A stretch of 64,000 bases of DNA from NCBI RefSeq assembly GCF_032681285.1, contig NZ_CP136336.1, positions 4,699,001 to 4,763,000 of the forward strand, read 5' to 3'. A program made the position numbers and the translations under genes. A model generated the notes under the pieces. It did not search any database and was not told where the DNA came from. It saw nothing but the letters and a program-made list of their open reading frames with translations. This document shows, one piece after another, positions 28,145-37,189 of this stretch. Each line of letters starts with the position of its first letter. The stretch's first letter is position 1. This DNA is from Piscinibacter gummiphilus. GTDB taxonomy: Bacteria > Pseudomonadota > Gammaproteobacteria > Burkholderiales > Burkholderiaceae_C.

Positions 28145-29341
28145 ATGACCACGCCGTCCCTGCCCCTCTCGCGCTACACCGTCCTCGACCTCACCATCGC
28201 ACGCGCCGGCCCCACCGCCGTGCGCCTGCTCGCCGACTGGGGCGCGCGTGTGATCCGCATCGAGGCGCCGCCCAGGCAGTCGACGGGCAACATCACCGGC
28301 GCATTGCGCCGCAACGCCGACGAGCAGAACCTGCACCGCAACAAGCGCAGCCTGTGCATCGACCTCAAGCACCCGAAGGGCGTGGCGCTGTTGCACGATC
28401 TGGTGAAGAAGGCCGACGTGGTGGTGGAGAACTTCCGCGCCGACGTGAAGACACGGCTCGGCCTCGACTACGAGCAGCTGAAGGCCATCAACCCGCGCAT
28501 CATCCTCGCGAGCATCTCCGGCTTCGGGCAAGACGGCCCGTACCGCGACCGCCCCGGCGTCGACCAGATCGTGCAGGGCCTCGCCGGCCTGATGTCGATC
28601 ACCGGCGAGCCCGGCCACGGCCCCATGCGCGCCGGCATTGCGGTGAGCGACACCTCGGCCGGCATGTTCCTCGGCCAGGGCATCCTGCTGGCGCTGCTGC
28701 ACCGCGAGCACACGGGCGAAGGCCAATGGGTGCACACCTCGCTGCTGGAAGCCATGCTCAACAAGCTCGACTTCCAGGGCGCACGCTACACCATGAGCGG
28801 CGAGGTGCCGCGCCAGCAAGGCAACTTCCACCCGACCGCGGTGCCGATGGGTGTGTTCGAGGCGGAAGACGGCCTCGTCAACGTGGCTGCGAGCACACAG
28901 AAGATGTGGGCCGCGATGTGCAAGGTGCTCAACGCCGACGACCTCTTCAACGACCCCGACTACGTGGACGTGCGCTCGCGCGTGAAACACCGCGAGCGCC
29001 TCAACGTCGACGTCAACACGCTCACCCGGCGCTTCCGCACCCAGGAGCTGGTCGAGAAGCTCAACGCCGTCGGCGTGCCCTGCGGCCCCATCAACGACAT
29101 CGGCCAGGCCTTCAACGACCCGCAGACGCAGCACCTGCGCATGACGCGCCCCGCGAAGCACCCGGTGCTCGGCGAGGTGAAGCTCGTGCGCTCGCCGATC
29201 AACCTGTCGGGCTTCCCGCACCCCGAGGCCTTCCACCACGCCGCGCCCGATGCCGGCGAACACTCGCGCGAGCTGCTCGCCGAGCTGGGCTTCGACGCCG
29301 ACACCATCGACAACCTGAAAGAACAAGGAGCCATCGCGTGA
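28145..29341 (+). CDS. CaiB/BaiF family class III CoA-transferase
   Basis: A 398-aa CoA-transferase that moves CoA between carboxylic acids. The catalytic Asp169 is in GIAVSDTSAGMF, equivalent to the FRC Asp169. LTIARAGPTAVRLLADWGARVIRIE and LDLKHPKG-like IDLKHPKGVAL are family hallmarks. The next gene starts on GTG inside its stop (GTGA), so they are coupled. With the two following crotonases it may form a short CoA-dependent pathway fed by the esterase. Confidence 0.92.
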   Translation: MTTPSLPLSRYTVLDLTIARAGPTAVRLLADWGARVIRIEAPPRQSTGNITGALRRNADEQNLHRNKRSLCIDLKHPKGVALLHDLVKKADVVVENFRADVKTRLGLDYEQLKAINPRIILASISGFGQDGPYRDRPGVDQIVQGLAGLMSITGEPGHGPMRAGIAVSDTSAGMFLGQGILLALLHREHTGEGQWVHTSLLEAMLNKLDFQGARYTMSGEVPRQQGNFHPTAVPMGVFEAEDGLVNVAASTQKMWAAMCKVLNADDLFNDPDYVDVRSRVKHRERLNVDVNTLTRRFRTQELVEKLNAVGVPCGPINDIGQAFNDPQTQHLRMTRPAKHPVLGEVKLVRSPINLSGFPHPEAFHHAAPDAGEHSRELLAELGFDADTIDNLKEQGAIA

Positions 29342-30147
29342 GCGCCCTCGTCAACCTGCCCCTGAAGACCGACAAACTCCTCGCCCAGGTGGAAGGCGGC
29401 ATCGGCTGGCTCACCTTCAACAACCCCGAGCGCCGCAACGCGATCTCGCTGGAGATGTGGGCCGGCCTCGGCGACGCGCTGCGGGCCTTCCAGCACGATG
29501 ACAACGTGCGCGTGGTCGTGATGAAGGGCGCAGGCGGCAAGGCCTTCGCCTCGGGCGCCGACATCTCCGAGTTCGGCGAGAAGCGCTCCAACGCCGAGCA
29601 GCGCAAGCAGTACGGCGAAGTGGCCGAGGCGGGCCGCGTGTGGCTCAACAAGCTCGACAAACCGCTGATCGCGATGATCCAGGGCTTCTGCATCGGCGGC
29701 GGCCTGGCCGTCTCGCTGAGCGCCGACGTGCGCATCGCAGCCGAGGGGTCCACCTTCGGCATCCCCGCCGCCAAGCTGGGCCTCGGCTACGACTACAGCG
29801 GCGTGGCGGCGCTGGCCCGCCTGGTCGGCCCTTCGTCGGCGCGCGACATCCTCTTCAGCGCTCGCTTCTTCGACGCGCAGGAAGCCCTGCGCATCGGCCT
29901 GCTCAACGCCGTGGTGCCCGAGGCCACGCTCGAAGAACACGTGCGCCAGTACGCCGGCACCATTGCACGCAACGCGCCGCTGACGATCCGTGCCGCCAAG
30001 GCGGCGGTCAACACCTTCGAGCGCTACTCGCGCACCGACGCCTCGCACGTGGCCGCGATGATCGACCAGTGCTTCAACAGCGAGGACTACATCGAGGGCC
30101 GCAAGGCCTTCATGGAAAAGCGCCCGCCGGAGTTCAAGGGCCGCTAG
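29338..30147 (+). CDS. Crotonase-family protein lacking both canonical glutamates
   Basis: A 269-aa enoyl-CoA hydratase/isomerase-fold protein. The oxyanion-hole segments are ASGADISEF and CIGGGLAVSLSADVRIA. The hydratase glutamates are replaced by Ala124 (GGGLA) and Ala144 (IPAAKLGLG). Simple hydration is therefore unlikely; isomerase, hydrolase, decarboxylase or C-C-cleaving activity is possible. The GTG start overlaps the CoA-transferase stop by 4 nt; this start is preferred because the crotonase fold begins immediately after it. Confidence 0.85.
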   Translation: MSALVNLPLKTDKLLAQVEGGIGWLTFNNPERRNAISLEMWAGLGDALRAFQHDDNVRVVVMKGAGGKAFASGADISEFGEKRSNAEQRKQYGEVAEAGRVWLNKLDKPLIAMIQGFCIGGGLAVSLSADVRIAAEGSTFGIPAAKLGLGYDYSGVAALARLVGPSSARDILFSARFFDAQEALRIGLLNAVVPEATLEEHVRQYAGTIARNAPLTIRAAKAAVNTFERYSRTDASHVAAMIDQCFNSEDYIEGRKAFMEKRPPEFKGR

Positions 30148-30179
30148 TCGCCCCGCGGGTGAACAACGAGAATCGGGCC

Positions 30180-30923
30180 ATGACACCCGAGCTCTCGATT
30201 CACGACCACGTCGCCACCCTCACCCTGCGCCGGCCGCAGCAGGCCAACCGCCTCGCACCCGAAGACCTGGCGGCGCTGTCGGCGCACGTGGCCGCCGTCA
30301 ATGCCAACGAGGCAGTGCTGGTGCTGCGCCTGCAGGCCGAAGGCAAGTACTTCTGCAGCGGCTACGACATCGGCCAGATCGGCAGCGCCCGCGGCGTGAG
30401 CTTCGACCAGATGGTCGATGCGATCGAAGACGCGCGCCCCGTCACCATTGCCGTGCTGCAAGGCGGCGTGTACGGCGGCGGCACCGACATGGCGCTCGCC
30501 TGCGACTTCCGCATCGGCTGCGACGCGGTCGACATGTTCATGCCGGCCGCGCGCCTGGGCCTGCACTTCTACCAGCGCGGCATGGAGCGCTACGTGAGCC
30601 GGCTCGGCATCAACATGGCCAAGCGCCTCTTCCTCACCGCCGAGCGCATCGGCGCGCGCGAGATGCACGCCTGCGGCTTTCTCACGCACCTCGTGCCGGC
30701 CTACGAACTCACGCACACCGCCGACCAGCTCACGCAGACGCTCGCGCAGATGGCGCCGCTCGCGCTGCTGGGCATGAAGAAGCACCTCACGCGCATCGCG
30801 CGCGGCACGCTCGACGCGACCGACCTGCAGCGCGACATCGCCCGCGCCGCCGAGTCCGACGACCTGAAGGAAGGTGCGGCCGCCTGGGCCGAGAAACGCA
30901 CGCCGAACTTCAAGGGCCGGTGA
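30180..30923 (+). CDS. Second crotonase-family protein, divergent active site
   Basis: A 247-aa crotonase-fold protein. CSGYDIGQIG and GGVYGGGTDMALACDFRIG are the CoA/oxyanion-hole segments. The first glutamate position is Asp103 and the second is Ala123 (MPAARLGLHFY). Thus it too departs from true hydratases. It lies 32 nt after the previous crotonase and overlaps the acyltransferase start (TGATG). The two crotonases are not near-identical, so this is not a recent duplication. Confidence 0.83.
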   Translation: MTPELSIHDHVATLTLRRPQQANRLAPEDLAALSAHVAAVNANEAVLVLRLQAEGKYFCSGYDIGQIGSARGVSFDQMVDAIEDARPVTIAVLQGGVYGGGTDMALACDFRIGCDAVDMFMPAARLGLHFYQRGMERYVSRLGINMAKRLFLTAERIGAREMHACGFLTHLVPAYELTHTADQLTQTLAQMAPLALLGMKKHLTRIARGTLDATDLQRDIARAAESDDLKEGAAAWAEKRTPNFKGR

Positions 30924-32054
30924 TGGGCGTGGCGCAGGTCGATACCACGCGCCACGATGGCCTCGACCGGCTGAAGGCCGGGCTCACGCTGCTGGTCGTC
31001 TTCCACCACACCGCCATCACCTACGGCGGCGCAGGCGGCTGGTTCTACCGCGAGCTGACGCAGAGCGACAGGCCGTCGTCCATCGTGCTCACCTTCTTCT
31101 GCGCCATCAACCAGGCCTGGTTCATGGGCCTCTTCTTCCTCATCGCGGGTTACTTCACGCCACGCGCCCTCGAGCACAAGAGCGCGGCCCGCTTTCTGGG
31201 CGACAAGCTCGTGCGGCTGGGCATTCCGCTGCTGGTGTTCGGCTGGCTGCTGGGGCCGGCGACCATCGCACTGGTGCAGAGCACGCTGCGCGAACGCGAT
31301 TTCACGCAGGTGCTGGCCGCGCTGTGGCAGCGCGGTGTCTTCGAGCAGGGGCCACTGTGGTTTGCGACCGCCCTGCTGATCATGGCCCTCGCCTCGCTGC
31401 TGGTGCACCGCGTGGCGGGGTGGCCGCAGCGGGGCACACGACCCCCGCCGTCCGACCGGCAGCTGCTCGCGGCGGCGCTCGTGTGCGGCGCGGCGGCGTT
31501 CGCGTTGCGACTCGTGTGGCCGGTCGGCACCACTTGGTGGGGCCTGCAACTCGGCTACTTCGCGGGCTACACGATCCTCTACGTGGCCGGGAACCTGGCA
31601 GCCCAGCACGGCTGGCTGGACCGGATGCCCGAGCCGCAAGTGCGCAGATGGCGCCGCATCGCCTGGTGCACGGTGCCGCTGCTTGCACCCCTCGCCCTGT
31701 TGAAAGACGCAGTGCCGCTGTTCCAAGGCAACCCGATGGGCGGCTGGAACCTGCCCGGCCGTGCTCTACGCATTCTGGGAGCCGTTCGTCGCCTGGGGCG
31801 TGATCCTCGTGCTGCTCGCCCGTGCGCAGCGTGCGAACGTGGCCTCGTCACCCCTGTGGCAGCGCCTGTCGCGCCGCGCCTACGCGATGTATGTGATCCA
31901 CCCACTGCCGGTGGTGGCCATCGCGCTCGCATGGCGCGGCGTGCAGGCCCCCGCGCTGCTGAAGTTTGCCGTCACCGGCAGCCTCGCCTGTGTCGCGTGC
32001 TACCTGATGGCGGGTCTGTTACTGCGCCTGCCCGGGGTGCGGCGGGTGCTGTAG
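30923..32054 (+). pseudogene. Acyltransferase-3 family membrane protein, frameshifted
   Basis: The reading frame encodes an OafA/MdoC-like multi-spanning acyltransferase beginning MGVAQVDTTRHDGLDRLKAG, with the family His in VVFHHTAITYGG. It stays coherent to about 31759, then continues in the next frame from 31761 (VLYAFWEPFVAWGVILVLLARAQ ... MYVIHPLPVV) to a stop at 32054. One extra base in CCCGGCC (31754-31760) explains it. It may be a real inactivating mutation or a sequencing error. The family acylates glucans, lipids or antibiotics. Confidence 0.75.
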
Positions 32055-32118
32055 CCGGGGCCGCGCGGGCTTGTCGATATCATCCCGGCGCCCGATTCCA
32101 GGCTCGCCCGAGCGCACC

Positions 32119-32742
32119 ATGCCCGCCAAGAAGACCCCCGCCAACGCCCGCAAGCCCGCCCCCGCAGAAGGCGGGATGCGCGAAGAGCAGTTGGTGACCA
32201 TCGCCGCCAGCCTCTTCGCGCAGAAGGGCTACGAAGGCACCTCGCTGCGCGACATCGCCGAGCAGGCGGGCATCACCAAGGCGGCGCTGTACTACTGGTT
32301 CCCCGAGAAGGAAGCGCTCTTCCAGCGCGTAGTGGCCGGGCGCATGGCGGCGCTCGTCGAGCGCGTGACGACGGCGGTCGCCGCCGTCTCCGACCCGCTG
32401 GAGAAGATCCGCGTCTTCCTGCTGTGCAGCGCCGAGCACATCGACCGCGACCGCGCGGGCTGGATCAGCTCGTCGAACACCTTCTGGTCGAATTTCGACC
32501 CCGAGCAGCGCCAGGCCGTGGTGCCCGAACGCGACCGCTTCGAGCGCCTGTTGCGCCAGTGCGTAAGCGACGCGGTGGCGCAAGGCGCGCTGCGCGACAT
32601 CGACCCCGCCCTCGCCACGCGCTTGCTGCTCTCGGGCGTGAACTACCTGCCGCGCTGGCACAAGCCGGGCGGCCCGCTCAGCGCGGTGCAGGTGGTCGAG
32701 CAGTACCTCGACATGGTGCTGAACGGCCTGTCCAAACGCTGA
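32119..32742 (+). CDS. TetR-family transcriptional regulator
   Basis: A 207-aa repressor-type protein. After a Lys/Pro-rich N-terminal tail, the TetR helix-turn-helix covers about residues 25-70 (LFAQKGYEGTSLRDIAEQAG then ITKAALYYWFPEKEALF). The ligand domain has the TetR_C pattern. The ATG at 32119 is used; a start at 32071 would add residues with no family similarity. It may bind the palindrome at 26536 or that at 9285; neither is shown. Confidence 0.87.
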   Translation: MPAKKTPANARKPAPAEGGMREEQLVTIAASLFAQKGYEGTSLRDIAEQAGITKAALYYWFPEKEALFQRVVAGRMAALVERVTTAVAAVSDPLEKIRVFLLCSAEHIDRDRAGWISSSNTFWSNFDPEQRQAVVPERDRFERLLRQCVSDAVAQGALRDIDPALATRLLLSGVNYLPRWHKPGGPLSAVQVVEQYLDMVLNGLSKR

Positions 32743-32765
32743 GCAAACCTTGAGATGGGGCACCC

Positions 32766-33287
32766 ATGAAACTCGTCGACTGCACCGAAGCACGCCACGC
32801 CGGCGCCATCCTCGACATCTTCAACGAGGCGATCGTCACCTCGACGGCGCTCTACGACTACAAGCCGCGTGCCCCCGAGTCGATGGTGGCGTGGTTCGCC
32901 ACCAAGCGTGCCAACGGCTTCCCGGTGATCGGCTGCGAAGACGAGGCCGGCACGCTGCTCGGCTTTGCGAGCTACGGCACCTTCCGCGCCTGGCCGGCCT
33001 ACAAGTACTCGGTCGAGCATTCCATCTACGTGCACAAGGACCACCGCGGCCAGGGCCTGGGCCGCACGCTGCTGCAGGCCATTGTCGACGCGGCACGCGA
33101 GCGCCAGGTGCACACGCTGATCGGCGGCATCGATGCCACCAACGCCGGCAGCATCGCCCTGCACGAGAGCATGGGCTTCGAGCACGCCGGCACCATCCGC
33201 CAGGCGGGCTTCAAGTTCGGCCGCTGGCTCGACCTCGCCTTCTACCAGCGCCTGCTCGACACGCCGGCGAACCCGGTCGATGGTTGA
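32766..33287 (+). CDS. GNAT N-acetyltransferase, phosphinothricin/methionine-sulfone type
   Basis: A 173-aa GCN5-related acetyltransferase. Acetyl-CoA motif A is VHKDHRGQGLGRTLLQAIV, and the family pattern GGIDATNAGSIALHESMGFEHAGTIRQAGFKFGRWLDLAFYQRLL is present in pieces as expected for Pat/MnaT proteins. It acetylates small amines such as methionine sulfoximine. It lies 23 nt after the TetR gene and seems unrelated to the catabolic genes. Confidence 0.9.
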   Translation: MKLVDCTEARHAGAILDIFNEAIVTSTALYDYKPRAPESMVAWFATKRANGFPVIGCEDEAGTLLGFASYGTFRAWPAYKYSVEHSIYVHKDHRGQGLGRTLLQAIVDAARERQVHTLIGGIDATNAGSIALHESMGFEHAGTIRQAGFKFGRWLDLAFYQRLLDTPANPVDG

Positions 33288-33406
33288 CGGCCGCTGAGGC
33301 TTCGCGCGCGACACGGCCGGCCTGAAAAGCCGAGCTTGTCCTACAGATCGCGGCCGCTGCAACGCCTACCGTGGCGACTCGGGTTGTTGTCACCGAGGAG
33401 ATCGTC

Positions 33407-34333
33407 ATGGCACAAGCACTTCGTCTTTCCCGTTCCGCGTGGGTCACCCTCGCCGGCGCGCTCGCGGTCGCGGCGGCCGGTATCGCGCACCAGCTCATCC
33501 GCCACCGTGGCCGCACCGTGATTGCCGGCAACGCGGGCCGGCTCGTCGTCGACGACGGGGGCCAGGGCGGCGTGCCGGTGCTCTTCGTGCACTCGTATGC
33601 CGGCACCAGCGCGCACTGGGCGGCGCAGCTCGCGCACCTGCGGCGGCATCGGCGCGCCATCGCACTCAACCTGCGCGGGCACGGCGGCTCGGCCGCGCCA
33701 GCCGACCTCGACTACAGCATCCCGTCGCTCGCGCAAGACATCGCCGCCGCAGCCGATGCCTTGGGCCTGCAGCGCTTCGTGCTCGTCGGCCACAGCCTGG
33801 GTGGTGGGGCGGCCGCGGCTTACGCCGCCCAGCACCCTGAGCGCCTGGCCGGGCTGGTGCTCGTGGCGACCCCGGGCCCGACGCCCGTCGACATCTCACA
33901 GGAAGTGCTGAACGCGCTGGAGCAGGACTACCCCCGCGTCATGGCCGACTACTGGCCTTCGATGACGCAGGGTGCCCGCCCGCCGGTCAAGGCCATGCTC
34001 AACGCCGACATGCGCCGGCTGTCTCGCAAGGACTCCAAGGCCCTGATCGCGGCCGGCTTCGCCTACGACCCCTCGCCTGCGCTCGCGACCTTCCGCGGGC
34101 CCGCGCTGCTCATCGACACGGTGCATGGCGAAACGGCAAGCGCCCTGCACCTGCTCCTGCCGCAGGTGCCGCGCGAGCGGCTCACCGGCACCAGCCACTG
34201 GCCGCATCTCGACGACCCCGACACGGTCAACCGGCTGCTCGACCGTTTCCTCGCCAGCGTGCCGGCACAGCCGATGCCGAAGATGGCCGTGCCGGTCAGC
34301 CCACGCCGAGAAGCTTCTTCACTTCCTTCTTGA
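33407..34333 (+). CDS. Alpha/beta hydrolase with N-terminal membrane anchor
   Basis: A 308-aa alpha/beta hydrolase. A hydrophobic N-terminal segment (about 8-28) may be an uncleaved anchor or signal. The nucleophile elbow is GHSLGGG, the oxyanion strand is VLFVHSYAGTSAHW, and the His is in TSHWPHLDDP. The ATG at 33407 has GAGGAG 6 nt upstream, better than 33371. The gene ends 38 nt inside the convergent ligase gene. The substrate is probably an ester or lactone, unspecified. Confidence 0.85.
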   Translation: MAQALRLSRSAWVTLAGALAVAAAGIAHQLIRHRGRTVIAGNAGRLVVDDGGQGGVPVLFVHSYAGTSAHWAAQLAHLRRHRRAIALNLRGHGGSAAPADLDYSIPSLAQDIAAAADALGLQRFVLVGHSLGGGAAAAYAAQHPERLAGLVLVATPGPTPVDISQEVLNALEQDYPRVMADYWPSMTQGARPPVKAMLNADMRRLSRKDSKALIAAGFAYDPSPALATFRGPALLIDTVHGETASALHLLLPQVPRERLTGTSHWPHLDDPDTVNRLLDRFLASVPAQPMPKMAVPVSPRREASSLPS

Positions 34334-36041
34334 GGATCTTGCCGTTGGCATTGCGCGGCAAGGTCTCGTCGAGCACGAGGATGCGCACCGGCACCTTGAA
34401 GCGCGCCAGCCGCTCGGCCACGAAGGCGCGCAGCTCCTCTTCGCTGGCCTCGGCGCCCGCCTTGAGCGTGACGGCCGCGCCGGGCTCCTCGCCCAGCTGC
34501 TTGTGCGGCAGGCCGACCACGCTGGCGTCCATCACCGCCGGGTGCTCGTAGAGCACGCCTTCGACTTCGGTGCAGTAGATGTTCTCGCCGCCGCGGATGA
34601 GCATGTCTTTCTTGCGGTCGACGATGTAGAGCCAGCCCTCGTCGTCGAGGTAGGCGAGGTCGCCGGTCTTCACCCAGCCGTCGGTGAAGGTCTCGGCGCT
34701 GATCTCGGGCTTGTTCCAGTAGCCCTTCACCACGTGCGGGCCCTTGGCCCACAGCTCGCCCACCACGCCTGCGGGCAGGGTCTCGCCCTGCTCGCCCACG
34801 ATGCGCAGCTCGCCGACCGGGATCGAGGGGCCGGCGCTGTCGGGCTTGCGCACGTAGTCTTCGCCGCTGTGGTGGGTGAAGGTGGCGCTGGTCTCGGTCA
34901 TGCCCCAGCCGCTGCCGGGCGACGCGGCGGGAAACACCTGCTTGATGCGCCGCACGAGCTCGGCCGAAGCCGGCGCGCCGCCGTAGGCCACGCTCTCCAG
35001 CGTCGACAGGTTGTAGCGCTCGCGGTTCGGGTGCTCGAGGATCTGCCACGCGATGGTGGGCACGCCGCCGGCGACGGTGATCTGCTCGCGCTCGATGAGG
35101 TCCATCGCCTGCTCCACGTCCCAGCGGTGCATGGTGACGAGCTTGCTGCCGCCGTAAAGCGCGCCGGCCAGGATCGACTGGCAGCCGGTGGTGTGGAAGA
35201 ACGGGATCGCCACGAGCGAGGCGCGCTGCAGCGTGCGCGCGGCGGGGTCGGGCACCGGCTCGCCCTTGCGGATGAACGCCCTCTGGCCCGAGAAGAGGCC
35301 GGCGAAGACGGTGGTGCCGGTGCAGCGCTGCGTGCCGAGCGCGCCCTTCTGCGCGCCGGTGGTGCCCGAGGTGTAGAAGATGGTGGCGTCGTCGTCGGGC
35401 AAGAGGCTGACGTCGGGCAGCGGCAGCTCGGGCAGGCGGCCCCAATCGTTGACGGCGCCGGTGATCTCTTCCAGGCGATGCACTCGGGCATCGGCGTGGG
35501 CGCGGGTGTCTCGCGTGACGTAGACGCGCGTCAGTGCCTTGCAGTTGCCGAGGTGACCGTCGGCCAGGCGATCGAGCCGCTCGCCGTCGAGGAAGACGAC
35601 GTTGGCGCCCGAATCGTTGAGCGCGTATTCGAGCTCGGCGCCCTGCCCCCAGGCGTTGAGCGGCGTGACGATGGCGCCGGTGAGCGCCGCGCCGAAGAAG
35701 GCCGCTGGCCACTCCGGCAGGTTGCGCATCGCCACGGCCACGCGGTCGCCCTTCTTCACGCCATCGCGCAGCAGCGCGTGCGCGATGGCGAGCGCGGCGC
35801 GCGAGAAGCTCTCGAAGGTGGCGCGGTCGTCTTCGTAGACGAGGAAGGTCTTGCCGCCGTGCGAACGGCCGGCGAGGAAGATGTCGCGCAGCGTGGCTGG
35901 CGCGTTCTTCCACACGCGCGTGGGCACGCCGCGGATCGAGACCTCCTCGATCTCGAATTGCGTGCCTGGCGCCGTCATCAACGCGTGGGCCTCGGCCAGC
36001 GACATCACCGGCCAGGGTTTCGGTTCCGGTGACGTCGTCAT
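34296..36041 (-). CDS. AMP-forming acyl-CoA ligase
   Basis: A 581-aa ANL ligase, last gene of the leftward split-ACAD operon. The P-loop is FYTSGTTGAQKGAL, the A5 region GSGWGMTETSATF, and the C-terminal end has KTGDLAYLDDEGWLYIVDRKKDMLIRGGENIYC-type motifs and the catalytic Lys near NANGKILKKEVKK. The start lies 3 nt after the small ACAD stop. It probably activates the acid degraded by this operon. Confidence 0.9.
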   Translation of the reverse strand: MTTSPEPKPWPVMSLAEAHALMTAPGTQFEIEEVSIRGVPTRVWKNAPATLRDIFLAGRSHGGKTFLVYEDDRATFESFSRAALAIAHALLRDGVKKGDRVAVAMRNLPEWPAAFFGAALTGAIVTPLNAWGQGAELEYALNDSGANVVFLDGERLDRLADGHLGNCKALTRVYVTRDTRAHADARVHRLEEITGAVNDWGRLPELPLPDVSLLPDDDATIFYTSGTTGAQKGALGTQRCTGTTVFAGLFSGQRAFIRKGEPVPDPAARTLQRASLVAIPFFHTTGCQSILAGALYGGSKLVTMHRWDVEQAMDLIEREQITVAGGVPTIAWQILEHPNRERYNLSTLESVAYGGAPASAELVRRIKQVFPAASPGSGWGMTETSATFTHHSGEDYVRKPDSAGPSIPVGELRIVGEQGETLPAGVVGELWAKGPHVVKGYWNKPEISAETFTDGWVKTGDLAYLDDEGWLYIVDRKKDMLIRGGENIYCTEVEGVLYEHPAVMDASVVGLPHKQLGEEPGAAVTLKAGAEASEEELRAFVAERLARFKVPVRILVLDETLPRNANGKILKKEVKKLLGVG

Positions 36042-36044
36042 CGC

Positions 36045-37184
36045 TCAGTACTTCTTCAGTTGGGCCAGCAGATCGGCGTGGTAGGTCGCGTCGCCGAAGA
36101 GTTCTTGCAGCACACGCGCGCGCTTCATGAAGAAGCCCATCTCGAACTCGTCGGTCATCCCGATGCCGCCGTGCATCTGCACGCCTTCCTGCACCGCGAG
36201 CGTAACCGTCGTGCCGGCCTTGGCCTTGGCGACCGAGGCGAGGCCGATGGCGGTGGGCGTGCCTTCGTCCAGCCCCTGCAGGGCCTTGAGCACCGCCGAT
36301 CGGGTGAACTCGATCTCGCAGTAGAGGTGCGCAGCGCGATGCTGCAGCGCCTGGAACTCGCCGATGATCTTGTTGAACTGCTGGCGCTCCTTGAGGTAGT
36401 TCACCGTGCGGGTGAACACCTCGTCGGCGATGCCGAGCATCTCGGCCGACGCAGCCACACGGCCGGCGCTGAGCGCGGCATTGAGCGGCACGAGGCCTTC
36501 GCCGACCTTGCCGAGCACGGCGCTTTCGGGCACGGCGACCTTGTCGAAGGTGATGCGTGCGGCGTTGTGGGCATCGACCATCACCACCCGCTCGACCTTC
36601 ACGCCGCTCGTCTTCGCATCGACGAGGAAGAGCGTCACGCCCGCGAGATCACCCTTCGCGCCGCCGGTGCGGGCCGCGACGATGAAGAGGTCGGCCACGT
36701 GGCCGTCGAGCACGAAGGTCTTGCTGCCGTCGAGCGTGTAGCCGCTGCCCGATTTCTCGGCCTTGAGCGCGGTGTTGCGCGGGTTGTGCTTGCTGTGCTC
36801 GTCGACGGCGACGGTTGCAATCAGCTCGCCCGAGGCGATCTTGGGCAGCGTGGCCTGCTTCTGTGCGTCGGTGCCGGCCGCGAGCAGCGCCGTGGCCGCG
36901 ACCACGCTGGAGGCGAGGAAAGGCGAGGCCGTGAGGTTGCGGCCGATCTCCTCCATCACCACGCCGGCTTCCACGAGGCCGAGGCCCGTGCCGCCGAGGT
37001 CTTCGGGGATCAGGACGCCGGTGAAGCCCATCTCGGCGAACTGCTTCCACAGCCCGCGGTTGAAACCGTCGGCGCTTCGGGTGTCGCGCAGCTTGCGCAG
37101 TTCGGAAACAGGGGCGTTGTCGGCGAGGAAGGACTTTGCGCTGTCGCGCAGCATCCCTTGTTCTTCAGTGAGGACGAGTGCCAT
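36045..37184 (-). CDS. Split acyl-CoA dehydrogenase, small subunit (second pair)
   Basis: A 379-aa ACAD-family subunit like PimD. The C-terminus has QMHGGIGMTDEFEMGFFMKRARVLQELFGD, where the MCAD catalytic Glu is absent; the IVD position reads LSAGRVAA, also without Glu. So it is probably a structural/FAD partner of the large subunit, whose stop is 5 nt before this start. It resembles but is not a close copy of the subunit at 6846-7988. Confidence 0.83.
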   Translation of the reverse strand: MALVLTEEQGMLRDSAKSFLADNAPVSELRKLRDTRSADGFNRGLWKQFAEMGFTGVLIPEDLGGTGLGLVEAGVVMEEIGRNLTASPFLASSVVAATALLAAGTDAQKQATLPKIASGELIATVAVDEHSKHNPRNTALKAEKSGSGYTLDGSKTFVLDGHVADLFIVAARTGGAKGDLAGVTLFLVDAKTSGVKVERVVMVDAHNAARITFDKVAVPESAVLGKVGEGLVPLNAALSAGRVAASAEMLGIADEVFTRTVNYLKERQQFNKIIGEFQALQHRAAHLYCEIEFTRSAVLKALQGLDEGTPTAIGLASVAKAKAGTTVTLAVQEGVQMHGGIGMTDEFEMGFFMKRARVLQELFGDATYHADLLAQLKKY

Positions 37185-37189
37185 CGTGT

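Noticed and set aside
31740..31765. Programmed ribosomal frameshift
   Set aside because: No slippery heptamer with downstream pseudoknot is apparent, and this family is not known to use recoding.
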